From NCBI RefSeq assembly GCF_012274265.1, contig NZ_JAANYY010000002.1, positions 1,426,001 through 1,490,000 on the forward strand: a stretch of DNA of 64,000 nt, written 5' to 3'. Position numbers and translations under genes: made by a program. Position 1 is the first letter of the stretch. Each line of letters begins with the position of its first letter. The notes beneath the pieces were generated by a model. It was not told where the DNA came from. It made no database searches and saw only the letters and a program-made list of their open reading frames with translations. Shown here piece after piece: positions 16,608-25,955 of this stretch. The stretch is from Sphingopyxis microcysteis. Lineage in GTDB: Bacteria > Pseudomonadota > Alphaproteobacteria > Sphingomonadales > Sphingomonadaceae.

Positions 16608-17656
16608 GGATCCTCATCGTCAGCGACGCCTGGGAGCCGCAGGTCAACGGCGTCGTCCGCACCTTGCAGGCCACGATCGCCGAATTGCGCAAGGCGGGGC
16701 ATGAGGTCGCGGTCGTCTCGCCCGACCTGTTCCGGTCGATCCCCTGCCCTTCCTACCCCGAAATCCGCCTCGCGATGGCGGGGTGGCGCAAGGTCGGTCG
16801 GCACATTCGCGCCTTCGCCCCGCAGGCGATCCATATCTCGACCGAAGGGCCATTGGGACTGGCGGCGCGGCGCTGGTGCCTGAAGCACGGCTTTCCCTTC
16901 ACCACCGCCTATCATACGCGCTTTCCCGAATATGTCGCGGCGCGGCTGCCCCTCTCCCCCGCATTCGTGTGGCGCTTCATCCGCCGGTTCCACCGCCCTG
17001 CGCGGCACATCATGGTCGCGACGCGCAACTTGGCGCGCGAACTCGCCGAACAGGGACTTGAGCAGACGATGATGTGGGAACGCGGCGTCGATCACGATCT
17101 GTTTCGTCCCGACCACGCCGGACACCCCGCTTATGCCGGTCTGCCGCGCCCGATCCAGCTCTACGTCGGTCGCGTCGCGGTCGAGAAGAATATCGGGGCG
17201 TTCCTCGACATCGACCGCCCGGGCACGAAAGTGATCGTCGGCGACGGACCTGCGCTTGCTGCGCTTCAGGCGCAACACCCCGGCGCGCTGTTCCTCGGCA
17301 AACTCGGCGGCGAAGCGCTCGCGGCGGCCTATGCGGGCGCCGACGTGTTTGTTTTCCCCAGCCGCACCGACACCTTCGGGCTGGTGGTGATCGAAGCACT
17401 GAGCTGCGGGACGCCCGTTGCCGCCTTTCCCGTTCCCGGCCCCGGCGACATCATCCGCGATGGCGCCGGAGCGCTCGACGAGGATCTAGGCCGCGCGATC
17501 GACACCGCACTGACTTGCGACCGCGCCGATGCCGCCGCGCTGGGTGCGCGCTACAGCTGGACAAGCTGCACCGCCCAGTTCGTACAGGCGTTGACCTTCG
17601 TACCCGGCGTTGCGGCGTCCGAATTCACCTTCGGTGCCGCGGGGGCGCCCGCCTAG
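16604..17656 (+). CDS. GT4-family glycosyltransferase, probable glycolipid synthase (Agt-like)
   Basis: A 350-residue GT4 enzyme with two Rossmann-like domains. The start MRILIVSDAWEPQVNGVVRT is typical of the alpha-mannosyl/SqdX-like group (acceptor loop QVNGV). The nucleotide-sugar site is FVFPSRTDTFGLVVIEALSCG, where the first Glu of the usual E-x7-E is Asp, as is common in SqdX-type enzymes. It overlaps plcP as ATGA, so the likely role is to glycosylate the diacylglycerol released by PlcP. This function is inferred from the operon and the family. Its stop overlaps that of the convergent TonB receptor gene. Confidence 0.85.
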   Translation: MRILIVSDAWEPQVNGVVRTLQATIAELRKAGHEVAVVSPDLFRSIPCPSYPEIRLAMAGWRKVGRHIRAFAPQAIHISTEGPLGLAARRWCLKHGFPFTTAYHTRFPEYVAARLPLSPAFVWRFIRRFHRPARHIMVATRNLARELAEQGLEQTMMWERGVDHDLFRPDHAGHPAYAGLPRPIQLYVGRVAVEKNIGAFLDIDRPGTKVIVGDGPALAALQAQHPGALFLGKLGGEALAAAYAGADVFVFPSRTDTFGLVVIEALSCGTPVAAFPVPGPGDIIRDGAGALDEDLGRAIDTALTCDRADAAALGARYSWTSCTAQFVQALTFVPGVAASEFTFGAAGAPA

Positions 17657-20049
17657 AACGTCTTGCGCCACTCCAGCTCGATGTAGCGGCCCAAGGGGTC
17701 GATATAGCCGGGCTGATAATTCAGCGGCACCACCCCATTCGCATCGGTGATCTTGCGCTGTGCATCGAACAGATTGTCGATCGACAGGCGCAGGCGCGAT
17801 CCCTTCAGGAACGGCAGCTTCTCGGTCAGCTTCGGCACCTGATTGAGGTCGGCGAAAAAGCGCAGGTTGAACGTCGCAAGATCGCCGAAGTTGAGGTCGC
17901 CTGCAGTGCCGCCGGTCACCGTGCTGCCGCTGTCATATTTGCCGCTCAGGCGAAAGCCGAGCCCCTTGTAGAACAGCCCGCCGTCGAGTTCGAGCAGGTG
18001 GCGGTTGCTGCCGCCGCCGCTGCCGGTCGCCGAACCGTCGAGCAAATCGAGTTCGGGCACCCCCGGGCGGATCAGGATCGTGTCGGTCAGCTTATAGGTG
18101 TGATATAGCGACACCGACCAGCGACCACCCTGCGGACCGCCGCCAAACATCGCGCCGGGCCCACCGCCGCCGCGCCCGCCGCGCCCACCCATCCGCGGAC
18201 CACCAGCGCCGCGCGGGCCTGCCGCACCTGCGCCCGGGCCGCCACCGGGGCGTCCAGCCTGATCGGGTTGGCCAAAGCTTTTGCCGAAGTTCAAGCCCCA
18301 GCGGATCTGCGAATTTTCGACCTGGTCGAAGTTCACCGGCCGCTGGTCGAGCGCGATCAACACACCATTGGCGTCGCGCGTCACGCGGCCCGGAAACGCC
18401 GCCTCGATCTCGGGCGTCAGCAGCGGCAGGCTGTTCGCGGTGTCGTTGCTCTTGTTGCGATTGTAATTGACCGACAGGCGCAGGCCTTCGACCATCGGGA
18501 CTTCCCAGTTCAGCCCCAGCTTCAGGTCGCGCCGCTGTTCGGCAAGCAGGAAGGGATTGCCGCCGGTCGTCGTCGTAATCTCCACCGTCTGCCCGGTCGC
18601 AAAATCATAATAGGTGACCCCGGGCGTCACCAGCGGCGCCGCGCCGAGCTGCTGGATGCCGGGTGCCGCCTCGTCATTGTTGAAGCTAGCGATCAGCGAC
18701 AGATTGTCGGTCACGCCCCAGTTGAGGCTCGCCCCCCAGCTTTTGAGCGCCTCGAAATCGCTGGGATTGGCGACCTGACCGCTCAGCGTCAGCGACATCC
18801 GGCCGATGTTGCCGACCTCATATTCGGGATCGAGCAGCGGCAGCGTCAGCGAGCCGAACACGCTGGGCGTATCGCGTCCCAGATCGGTGGTGGTGACCAC
18901 GCCCGATCGTTCGGACTGGCTGTCGAAACGCAATCCCGAATAGCTGCCGGTCATCGACAGGCGGATCGGCCCGGCCCAGCCCTCGGTCACTGTCCCCGAC
19001 AGGTTCGCGCTGCCGCCAAAGCTTTGCTGGCTGCTGTCGAAGCGGTCGCGCGCGCCGGTCACCCGGTCGGTGAAGGTGCGCTGATCGGCGTCGCCATAAT
19101 TGCCCGACAGCGACCAGCGCCAATCGCCGAGCATGCCGTTAACGCTGGCGGTCGTCGTCAGATTGCGGCTGCGGCTGTCACGTTCCAGCGGCACATCGCC
19201 GCCCGCGACGACAGGACCAAGGAACGACAGACTGTCGGTCTGGTCCAGCCGCAGGTTGATCGACGCATCGGTGACCTTGTTCAGGCTGCGCTGGATCGTC
19301 GCATCGATCAGATAGGTATCACTTTCGGGCAACAAGCTGCGCGTCGCAGGGCCAAGACCGCGCTCGTTTTCGGTGAGCATCGTCGACTGCTCCCAGCCCG
19401 CGTTGACGTTGACCCGGCCATTTTCGCCGATCGCCAGGAAACTGCCCTCGACTTCGCTCTGGAACCGCCCGCCCTGCGTCGGAACGCCGCCTTCGGCCTC
19501 GACCGCGACCTGCCGGAAATTGGGCTTGAGCACCATGTTGACGACGCGCTCATCGGCCGAATAGCCATATTGCAGCGCGACTTCTTCAGGGAAAATCTCG
19601 ACCTTGGCGATCGCCTCGGGGGGCAGGTTGCGCACTTCGCCAAAGCCGCCGATGCGGCGTCCGTTGATCAGGATGATCGGTCGCCCGCCGCCGCGCCCAC
19701 GGCCCGAGCGCGTCTGCGGCGCCAGCGCCTCGAGCAGCTCCGACACGTTCGATACGCCATAACTGGCGATCGCCGCTTCATCGAGCTCGGCCTCGGCCTT
19801 GATGTCGGTTTCCAGCTGCCCGGCAAGGCGCGGCGCGGTCACGACAATTTCGTCGCCGTCGATCTCTTCATATTCATCTTCGGGGTCGCTCGACGCGCTG
19901 ACGACCGGCGCCGATGGCTGGTCGGCGATCGCCGTCACCGCGGCACTGGCGGGCATCGCATCGGTTTCGGCCATGGCGGGCCAGGCGAGCGCGGCGCTCG
20001 CGGTCAGCAACAGCGCGCGCGCTGAAAGGGAGAGGTGGGCATGGGTCAT
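17653..20049 (-). CDS. TonB-dependent receptor with Arg/Gly-rich insertion
   Basis: A 798-residue outer-membrane receptor. Signal peptide MTHAHLSLSARALLLTASAA, then an acidic stretch and a TonB-box-like DEIVVTAPRL. The plug domain shows ETDIKAEAELDEAAIASYGV, ILINGRRIGGFGEVRNLP and AIAKVEIFPEEVALQYGYS; the C-terminus ends in an aromatic strand, LGRYIELEWRKTF. An unusual glycine-, proline- and arginine-rich stretch (about residues 596-640, GRPGGGPGAGAAGPRGAGG and more) sits in the barrel region and should be an extracellular or disordered loop. No siderophore operator is seen. The gene is divergent from guaA and converges on the glycosyltransferase. Confidence 0.88.
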   Translation of the reverse strand: MTHAHLSLSARALLLTASAALAWPAMAETDAMPASAAVTAIADQPSAPVVSASSDPEDEYEEIDGDEIVVTAPRLAGQLETDIKAEAELDEAAIASYGVSNVSELLEALAPQTRSGRGRGGGRPIILINGRRIGGFGEVRNLPPEAIAKVEIFPEEVALQYGYSADERVVNMVLKPNFRQVAVEAEGGVPTQGGRFQSEVEGSFLAIGENGRVNVNAGWEQSTMLTENERGLGPATRSLLPESDTYLIDATIQRSLNKVTDASINLRLDQTDSLSFLGPVVAGGDVPLERDSRSRNLTTTASVNGMLGDWRWSLSGNYGDADQRTFTDRVTGARDRFDSSQQSFGGSANLSGTVTEGWAGPIRLSMTGSYSGLRFDSQSERSGVVTTTDLGRDTPSVFGSLTLPLLDPEYEVGNIGRMSLTLSGQVANPSDFEALKSWGASLNWGVTDNLSLIASFNNDEAAPGIQQLGAAPLVTPGVTYYDFATGQTVEITTTTGGNPFLLAEQRRDLKLGLNWEVPMVEGLRLSVNYNRNKSNDTANSLPLLTPEIEAAFPGRVTRDANGVLIALDQRPVNFDQVENSQIRWGLNFGKSFGQPDQAGRPGGGPGAGAAGPRGAGGPRMGGRGGRGGGGPGAMFGGGPQGGRWSVSLYHTYKLTDTILIRPGVPELDLLDGSATGSGGGSNRHLLELDGGLFYKGLGFRLSGKYDSGSTVTGGTAGDLNFGDLATFNLRFFADLNQVPKLTEKLPFLKGSRLRLSIDNLFDAQRKITDANGVVPLNYQPGYIDPLGRYIELEWRKTF

Positions 20050-20240
20050 TGGGGGAGAGCCTTCTGTTTTTTCTTGCTTCTTTTTTGGCGCGACCGGACT
20101 GAACCCTTGCTGACGCGCGTCTTTGTGGCGGGTTCATTTATGTCGCAATTGTCGCAACAATGTGTCGAGGCCAGTTGCGTTCCACCAACGGGCGATATCG
20201 ACCGCTGGACAGCATGGCGCGCTGCCCTTATCGGCCAGCC

Positions 20241-21842
20241 ATGCCGACTCCAGACACATCCGCCGCGCCCCGCTCCGATACCGGTGAATCGATCCTGATC
20301 ATCGATTTCGGTAGTCAGGTGACCCAGCTCATCGCCCGTAGGGTCCGCGAAGCAGGGGTCTATAGCGAGATCGTCCCCTTCACCCAGGCCGAAGCCGCAC
20401 TCGAGCGAATGCAGCCAAAAGGCGTGATCCTGTCGGGATCCCCCGCATCGGTTCCCGCCGACGGCAGCCCGCGCGCGCCGCAGTCGGTGTTCGACAGCGG
20501 CCTTCCCATCCTCGGCATCTGTTACGGCCAGCAGGTCATGAGCCAGCAGCTGGGCGGACGGGTCGAACCCGGCGGTGTCGATGGGGAGCGCGACGGCGAA
20601 TTCGGCCGCGCCTTCTTGACCGTCACCGAACCCTGTGTGCTGTTCGACGGGCTGTGGCAGGTCGGCGAGCGGCATCAGGTGTGGATGAGCCATGGCGACA
20701 AGGTGACCGAATTCGCCCCCGGCTTCCGTATCGTCGCGGTCAGCGACGGCGCCCCCTTCGCACTGATCGCCGACGACGAGCGCCGCTATTACGGCACGCA
20801 ATTCCACCCCGAAGTGGTCCACACCCCCGACGGCGCCAAGCTGATCGCCAATTTCGTCCGCCACGTTTGCGGGTGCAGCGGCGACTGGACGATGGCCGAA
20901 TTCCGCGCCACCAAGATCGCCGAAATCCGCGCGCAGGTCGGCGACCAGCGCGTGCTGTGCGGCCTGTCGGGCGGGGTCGACAGCGCGGTCGCGGCGGTGC
21001 TGATCCACGAAGCGATCGGCGAACAGCTCACCTGCGTTTTCGTCGACCACGGCCTGCTGCGCATGAACGAACGTAGCCAGGTCGAAACGCTGTTCCGCGA
21101 CCATTACAATATCCCGCTCGTCGTCGTCGATGCCGAGGAGCGCTTCATGGCGGGCCTCGCGGGCGTCACCGACCCCGAAAAGAAGCGCAAGTTCATCGGC
21201 GCCGAATTCATCAACGTGTTCGAGGAAGAAGCGAAGAAGATCGGCGGTGCCGATTTCCTGGCGCAAGGCACATTGTACCCCGACGTCATCGAATCGGTTT
21301 CATTCACCGGCGGGCCGAGCGTGACGATCAAGAGCCACCACAATGTCGGCGGCCTGCCCGAACGCATGAACATGAAGCTGGTCGAACCCTTGCGCGAGCT
21401 GTTCAAGGACGAGGTCCGCCTGCTCGGCAAGGAACTCGGCCTGCCCGACATCTTCGTCGGTCGCCACCCCTTCCCCGGCCCCGGCCTCGCGATCCGTATT
21501 CCCGGCGAAGTCAGCAAGGACCGCTGCGACATCTTGCGCAAAGCCGACGCGGTTTATCTCGAAGAAATCCGCAATGCCGGTCTCTACGATGCGATCTGGC
21601 AGGCGTTCGCGGTGCTGCTGCCCGTCAAGACCGTCGGCGTGATGGGCGACGGGCGCACCTACGACCATGTCTGCGCGCTGCGCGCCGTCACCTCGACCGA
21701 CGGCATGACCGCTGATATCTACCCCTTCGACGCCAGCTTCCTGAGCCGCTGCGCAACGCGCATTATCAACGAGGTGCAGGGCATCAATCGCGTGGTATAC
21801 GACTATACGTCAAAGCCGCCGGGGACGATCGAGTGGGAGTGA
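20241..21842 (+). CDS. guaA: GMP synthase (glutamine-hydrolysing)
   Basis: A 533-residue GMP synthase converting XMP, ATP and glutamine to GMP. The glutamine amidotransferase domain has the Cys in GICYGQQ (about residue 92) and the His/Glu of HPEVVHTP; the ATP pyrophosphatase domain has the P-loop SGGVDSAVA (about 242), followed by [14 protein letters not shown] and the dimerisation domain ending in [11 protein letters not shown] prefer ATG 20241 ([13 protein letters not shown]), giving the normal length; 20160 and 20214 are possible but add atypical sequence. Promoters for this gene and the divergent TonB receptor share the 190-bp gap. Confidence 0.96.
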   Translation: MPTPDTSAAPRSDTGESILIIDFGSQVTQLIARRVREAGVYSEIVPFTQAEAALERMQPKGVILSGSPASVPADGSPRAPQSVFDSGLPILGICYGQQVMSQQLGGRVEPGGVDGERDGEFGRAFLTVTEPCVLFDGLWQVGERHQVWMSHGDKVTEFAPGFRIVAVSDGAPFALIADDERRYYGTQFHPEVVHTPDGAKLIANFVRHVCGCSGDWTMAEFRATKIAEIRAQVGDQRVLCGLSGGVDSAVAAVLIHEAIGEQLTCVFVDHGLLRMNERSQVETLFRDHYNIPLVVVDAEERFMAGLAGVTDPEKKRKFIGAEFINVFEEEAKKIGGADFLAQGTLYPDVIESVSFTGGPSVTIKSHHNVGGLPERMNMKLVEPLRELFKDEVRLLGKELGLPDIFVGRHPFPGPGLAIRIPGEVSKDRCDILRKADAVYLEEIRNAGLYDAIWQAFAVLLPVKTVGVMGDGRTYDHVCALRAVTSTDGMTADIYPFDASFLSRCATRIINEVQGINRVVYDYTSKPPGTIEWE

Positions 21843-21854
21843 CCGCCTGAACGA

Positions 21855-22265
21855 TCAGGCCGTGGCAGGCGCATTGGGCCGCCAGCTCCAGATCAGCAGC
21901 AGCAGGCCAACGATGATGAACAGGGCAAAGCCCGACAGTATCCACGCGTTGACATACCATTGTTCGCCCCATTCGAACTCGCCGCGCATGATGCGCATCC
22001 AACCCTGAAAATGCTGGGTAGCGCCAACGGACGCCCCAAACACCGCAAAAACCGCTGAGAGGTAACGCACCAGCCAATGCGCCGGATTGGGCAGCATCAA
22101 CAAAAGTCCAAGCAGGCCGATCACCGTGCGCTGGCTGCGGCAATAGGGGCATGCGTAGACAAGACCGGTCAGATCGACCGCCCAGGTCAGGGCCGCGATC
22201 AGGATCGCGACCAAGCCCACGGCACGGCGATGCCGCAACAACAACTGCGGTAGATTATCCAGCAT
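21855..22265 (-). CDS. DsbB-like four-helix membrane protein
   Basis: A 136-residue membrane protein. Start ATG 22265 follows GGGAGGATGTTAC, a good SD. Four hydrophobic stretches are visible, and the loop ACPYCRSQRTVIG matches the C-x-x-C/CxxxQR motif of disulfide bond formation protein B. The second periplasmic Cys pair of classical DsbB is not present, so this is a short DsbB-like protein whose electron partner is uncertain. It lies close after the HxlR gene on the same strand. Confidence 0.7.
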   Translation of the reverse strand: MLDNLPQLLLRHRRAVGLVAILIAALTWAVDLTGLVYACPYCRSQRTVIGLLGLLLMLPNPAHWLVRYLSAVFAVFGASVGATQHFQGWMRIMRGEFEWGEQWYVNAWILSGFALFIIVGLLLLIWSWRPNAPATA

Positions 22266-22338
22266 GTAACATCCTCCCACTGTCCCTGGCCGCCCCCATA
22301 CGCAGCTTCCGCGCAATCGGCCACACACGGCCGTTGCA

Positions 22339-22698
22339 CTAGATCATGATTGCCTGATCGGCCGGTGCGTCCGTCGCGGCGTTGACCCCGTCCCACCAGT
22401 CGCCCAGCGCGTCGATCAGCGGGACGAGCCTTTCGCCGTCCGCCGTCAGGTCATATTCGACGCGGCGCGGATAGCCCTCGAATTCGGTGCGCCGCACGAT
22501 CCCGGCATCTTCCAGCTTGCGCAGTTCCATCGTCAGCATCTTGTGCGAAATCGTCGGATTGTCGCGCTGGAGATCGCTGAACCGCTTCGTTCCGTCGCTG
22601 AGATAATAGATGAGCAACGTCGGCCAACGGCCGCTCAAAAGCTGCATCACTTCCTCGATCGGACAGCGCGAGACCAGATTCTTCATCACGACCCTCAT
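22339..22698 (-). CDS. HxlR-family winged-helix regulator
   Basis: A 119-residue HxlR-type regulator. The beginning VSRCPIEEVMQLLSGRW carries the single Cys at the position used by YodB/HypR-type thiol sensors; the winged helix follows as KRFSDLQRDNPTISHKMLTM and RKLEDAGIVRRTEF, with PRRVEYDLTADGE forming the wing. It is divergent from the glutathione transferase gene, and a perfect 17-bp palindrome lies 13 bp before its start. It very likely represses itself and the GST in response to an electrophile or oxidant. Confidence 0.9.
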   Translation of the reverse strand: MRVVMKNLVSRCPIEEVMQLLSGRWPTLLIYYLSDGTKRFSDLQRDNPTISHKMLTMELRKLEDAGIVRRTEFEGYPRRVEYDLTADGERLVPLIDALGDWWDGVNAATDAPADQAIMI

Positions 22699-22710
22699 GG
22701 TTACAAAAAG

Positions 22711-22727
22711 GTGCGTAATTTACGCAC
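22711..22727. promoter_or_regulatory. Perfect 17-bp palindrome, probable HxlR operator
   Basis: GTGCGTAA-T-TTACGCAC, two exact 8-bp arms around one base, in the gap between the divergent hxlR (start 22698) and GST (start 22790) genes. Position and symmetry fit a dimeric winged-helix operator controlling both genes. Confidence 0.7.
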
Positions 22728-22789
22728 GAAACGGACGCCCTATATCGCAAATCGCTGCGCAGCTCCCCTCAAGAAGATGGAGCAATATC

Positions 22790-23494
22790 TTGGAACCGAT
22801 CCTTATCTATGGCTTCCCGCTGGGAAGTTCCATGGGCCTTGTTGCGGCCCTCGAATGGCTGGGCAAACCCTATCGCCTCTGCCGCGTCGACATGCTCGGC
22901 GAAATGCGCGAGCCGTCCTATGCCCGCATCAACGCGCGGCATGAAACGCCCGCGCTGGTCACCGATGACGGCAGGGTGCTGACCGAAACGATGGCGATCG
23001 CGCACTGGTTCGCCGCGCGCGATACCGAACGGCGGATCAGCCCCGACCCGCTGTCGGCGGACGGCGACCGGATGCGCCAGATCATGGCATTCATCAACAG
23101 CGGCTTCACCGGCGCGTTCAGCCCGCTGTGGGTGGCGCTCGAAATGGACCCACCGCGCCCGGCCATGCAGGCGTCGATGCGCGAATTTGGCAAGGAAGCG
23201 GTCATCGGGCGCCACGACAAGCTCGAGGCGATGGTGGGCGATACCCCCTTTCTGGTGGGCGACCGCCCGACACTGGCCGACGCGCTGTTCATCGGCGTCG
23301 CGCGGTGGCTGGAGTTTCATGAGGTTGCCGAACCGGCACGCTGGCCAAAGCTTGCCGCCTTGCGCGCGCGGCTGGAGGCCGACCCTGCGGTGATCTTTGC
23401 CACTGCGCTGGAAAGCGGCGACAGCGTGGCGGGAAGCGGCGCGTTCCGCGGCCATGTCCCGCTGACCGAGGTGATCGACCGCTTCGGCGCGTGA
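22790..23494 (+). CDS. Glutathione S-transferase family protein
   Basis: A 234-residue GST-like protein. The likely start is TTG 22790 (MEPILIYGFPLGSSMG) because GGAG lies 7 nt upstream; the frame extends further but reads through the divergent promoter region. The thioredoxin-like N-terminal domain runs through ARHETPALVTDDGRVLTETMAI (cis-Pro and Glu/Thr glutathione-binding motif). The all-helical C-terminal domain contains LVGDRPTLADALFIGVARWL, the N-capping box. No clear catalytic Cys or Tyr is obvious. Control by the neighbouring HxlR suggests detoxification of an electrophile. Confidence 0.85.
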   Translation: MEPILIYGFPLGSSMGLVAALEWLGKPYRLCRVDMLGEMREPSYARINARHETPALVTDDGRVLTETMAIAHWFAARDTERRISPDPLSADGDRMRQIMAFINSGFTGAFSPLWVALEMDPPRPAMQASMREFGKEAVIGRHDKLEAMVGDTPFLVGDRPTLADALFIGVARWLEFHEVAEPARWPKLAALRARLEADPAVIFATALESGDSVAGSGAFRGHVPLTEVIDRFGA

Positions 23495-23496
23495 TG

Positions 23497-23536
23497 ATCA
23501 AGGGCGGCGCGGTTGCGAGGCTGCGCCGCCCTTGAT
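23497..23536 (+). terminator. Long perfect hairpin after the GST gene
   Basis: Arms of 14 bp (23497-23510 with 23523-23536, ATCAAGGGCGGCGC and its complement) around a 12-nt loop, beginning just after the GST stop. No T tract follows, so it may be a 3'-end-protecting structure rather than a strict intrinsic terminator. Confidence 0.5.
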
Positions 23537-23547
23537 AGCATCCCGGC

Positions 23548-24030
23548 ATGGACCGGATCGAAACCCAGGCCTCGGGCGGCTGCCAGTGCGGCGCGGTGCG
23601 CTATCATGTCACCGCGGTGCTCGACACCTCGCACATTTGCCATTGCCGGATGTGCCAGAAGGCAGCGGGCAATTTCTTCATCGCGCTGATCGGCGTCCCG
23701 CGCGACGCGATCCGCTGGACGCGCGGCGCACCCGCGACCTTCGCCAGTTCGGATAAGGCGTCGCGCGGCTTCTGCCGCGACTGCGGCACCCCGCTGACCT
23801 ATGACTATCACGACAGCAAGCATATCAACCTCACCACCGGCTCGTTCGACAACCCGGCGCAATTCCCGCCGCGCGTCCAGTTCGGGGTCGAGGGCCAGCT
23901 GCCGCTGTTCGAACATCTACCGATCAACGCCGAGGGTACCACCGAGGAAACCATGGCCGCCTACGTCGATGCCATCAGGACGAGCAACCACCAGCACCCC
24001 GACCACGACACGGCGCGCTGGCCGGAATGA
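23548..24030 (+). CDS. GFA family zinc protein
   Basis: A 160-residue protein of the glutathione-dependent formaldehyde-activating (GFA) family. The zinc-binding cysteines are GGCQCGAVRY, then CHCRMCQKAAGNFF and GFCRDCGTPLTY. Most members are not true Gfa enzymes, and the substrate here is unknown. It is next to, but outside, the likely HxlR regulon, since a hairpin separates it from the GST gene. Confidence 0.88.
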   Translation: MDRIETQASGGCQCGAVRYHVTAVLDTSHICHCRMCQKAAGNFFIALIGVPRDAIRWTRGAPATFASSDKASRGFCRDCGTPLTYDYHDSKHINLTTGSFDNPAQFPPRVQFGVEGQLPLFEHLPINAEGTTEETMAAYVDAIRTSNHQHPDHDTARWPE

Positions 24031-24102
24031 CGACCGGCGCGCTGGCGAATCCTGGCGACTGCGATTAGAGGCAGGGCGAATTTCCTGTAGCGGAGCCCTG
24101 CC

Positions 24103-25284
24103 ATGACCCCCACCGCCACCATCCTGCTGCTCGGTTCGGGCGAGCTGGGCCGCGAATTCGTCATTTCCGCAAAGCGGCTCGGCTGCCGCGTCATCGCATG
24201 CGACAGTTATGAAGGCGCGCCCGCCATGCAGGTTGCCGACGCCTTTGAAGTCTTTTCGATGCTCGACGGCGATGCATTACGCGGCGCGATCGAAAAGCAT
24301 CGTCCGGACCATATCGTCCCCGAGGTCGAGGCGATCCGCACCGAAATCCTCGCCGAGGTCGAAGCCGACGGCTATCATGTCGTCCCGTCGGCCCGCGCCG
24401 CGCAGCTGACGATGAACCGCGACGCGATCCGCGACCTTGCGGCCAGCGAACTCGCGCTCACCACCTCGACCTTCGAATATGCCGAAACCCGCGAGCAATT
24501 GCACGCGGCCGCGGCGCGCATCGGCTTTCCGCTCGTCGTCAAACCGGTAATGTCATCATCGGGCAAGGGCCAGAGCACGGTCAAGGACGCGGACGGTATC
24601 GACGCGGCGTGGGACTATGCCGCCGCCGGGATGCGCGGCGACCGTCTGCGGGTGATTGCCGAGGCGTTCATCGACTTCGATTATGAGATCACCCTGCTCA
24701 CCGTCCGCCACCAGGATGGCGTGACCTTTTGCCCGCCGATTGGCCACCGCCAGGAGCGCGGCGATTACCGCGAAAGCTGGCAGCCCGCGGCGATGTCCAA
24801 GGCCGCACTGGCCAGCGCACAGGATATGGCGACCAAGGTCGTCGATGCCCTTGGCGGCCACGGCATTTTCGGCGTCGAGTTTTTCGTCAAGGGCGACACG
24901 GTCATCTTCTCCGAGCTCAGCCCGCGCCCGCACGACACCGGCATGGTCACGCTCATCTCGCAGTCGCTGTCCGAATTCGACCTTCACGCGCGCGCCATTC
25001 TCGGCTTACCGATCCCGAAAATCACGGTCCCCGATGCCAGCGCGAGCGCGGTACTGCTCGCCGACCGCGACGCCGGCGATTTCGCGATCAGCGGGCTGGC
25101 CGACGCACTCATCCCGCCCAGCCCCGCAACCGCGATCGACGCCCGCATCTTCGGCAAGCCGGTGACCCGCCCGTACCGCCGCATGGGCGTCACGCTCGCG
25201 CGCGTCGCCGACGGCACGACCGACGACGCGCGCGCCGCTGCGGTCGCGGCGGCGGCGCGGCTGACGATCGACTATCGCGATTGA
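24103..25284 (+). CDS. purT: Formate-dependent phosphoribosylglycinamide formyltransferase
   Basis: A 393-residue ATP-grasp enzyme that makes FGAR from GAR, formate and ATP, an alternative to PurN. The N-terminal [21 protein letters not shown] and [14 protein letters not shown] are characteristic; the ATP-grasp core includes [16 protein letters not shown] and, near the C-terminus, [15 protein letters not shown]. The gene is monocistronic upstream. Two overlapping genes (TVP38 and acetyltransferase) follow closely, with 17 bp between purT and the TVP38 gene. Confidence 0.95.
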   Translation: MTPTATILLLGSGELGREFVISAKRLGCRVIACDSYEGAPAMQVADAFEVFSMLDGDALRGAIEKHRPDHIVPEVEAIRTEILAEVEADGYHVVPSARAAQLTMNRDAIRDLAASELALTTSTFEYAETREQLHAAAARIGFPLVVKPVMSSSGKGQSTVKDADGIDAAWDYAAAGMRGDRLRVIAEAFIDFDYEITLLTVRHQDGVTFCPPIGHRQERGDYRESWQPAAMSKAALASAQDMATKVVDALGGHGIFGVEFFVKGDTVIFSELSPRPHDTGMVTLISQSLSEFDLHARAILGLPIPKITVPDASASAVLLADRDAGDFAISGLADALIPPSPATAIDARIFGKPVTRPYRRMGVTLARVADGTTDDARAAAVAAAARLTIDYRD

Positions 25285-25301
25285 CGCGCTAGACGGGGGG
25301 C

Positions 25302-25955
25302 ATGGCAGAACGCCCTTCCCTGCTGCGACGCTGGCTGATGATCATCGGCCTGCTGGCGATCGTCGTCGGCGTGCCGTTGATCTTTCGCGAAGAATTTATC
25401 GCGATCAGTGACCGGGTGCTGGCGGCGGCCGACGAACGCCCCTTTGCCGCCGCCGCGCTGATCGTCGCCGCGCTGACGCTCGACGTCTTCCTGCCCGTAC
25501 CGAACGGGGTGACCAATACGCTGGCTGGCGCCGCTTTTGGCTTTGCCCTCGGCACCTTCGTCATCTGGCTGGGGCTGATGGGCGGCAGCACTGCGGGCTA
25601 TGCGCTCGGTCGCTGGGGGGCGCGTCCGCTTGCCGCGCGGCTGCTCGGCGCCGATGATCTGGAGCGCGCGCACCGGATCGCCGAACGCGCGGGCCCGGTG
25701 GTGCTGATCGTATCGCGCCCGGTCCCCATTTTGTGCGAGATGACCCCGATCGCCGCAGGGATTGCCGGAATGGCATTTGGGCACTTTCTGTTCGCCGTGG
25801 CGCTCGGCAATCTGGGGGTCGGCGTCGTCTATGCCGCGATCGGCGCCGCGGCGGTCGAGCGGACATCGACCGAATTGCTGATGCTGGGAGCGATTGGCGT
25901 GCCGCTTGCCGCATGGCTCGGCTGGCAGGCGATCGAACGATGGCGGGCGCGATGA
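25302..25955 (+). CDS. TVP38/TMEM64 (DedA-like) membrane protein
   Basis: A 217-residue integral membrane protein of the VTT/DedA-like superfamily, whose members have been linked to lipid scrambling and membrane homeostasis. Core motifs: LDVFLPVPNGVTNTLAGAAFGF, then GLMGGSTAGYALGRWGARP and, late, VSRPVPILCEMTPIAAGIAG. Five to six hydrophobic helices can be counted. It overlaps the following acetyltransferase by ATGA, so the two are co-translated. Confidence 0.85.
   Translation: MAERPSLLRRWLMIIGLLAIVVGVPLIFREEFIAISDRVLAAADERPFAAAALIVAALTLDVFLPVPNGVTNTLAGAAFGFALGTFVIWLGLMGGSTAGYALGRWGARPLAARLLGADDLERAHRIAERAGPVVLIVSRPVPILCEMTPIAAGIAGMAFGHFLFAVALGNLGVGVVYAAIGAAAVERTSTELLMLGAIGVPLAAWLGWQAIERWRAR

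Noticed and set aside
18268..20025. A 585-codon plus-strand open frame
   Set aside because: Antisense shadow of the TonB receptor with clear plug and barrel signatures; composition typical of a shadow.
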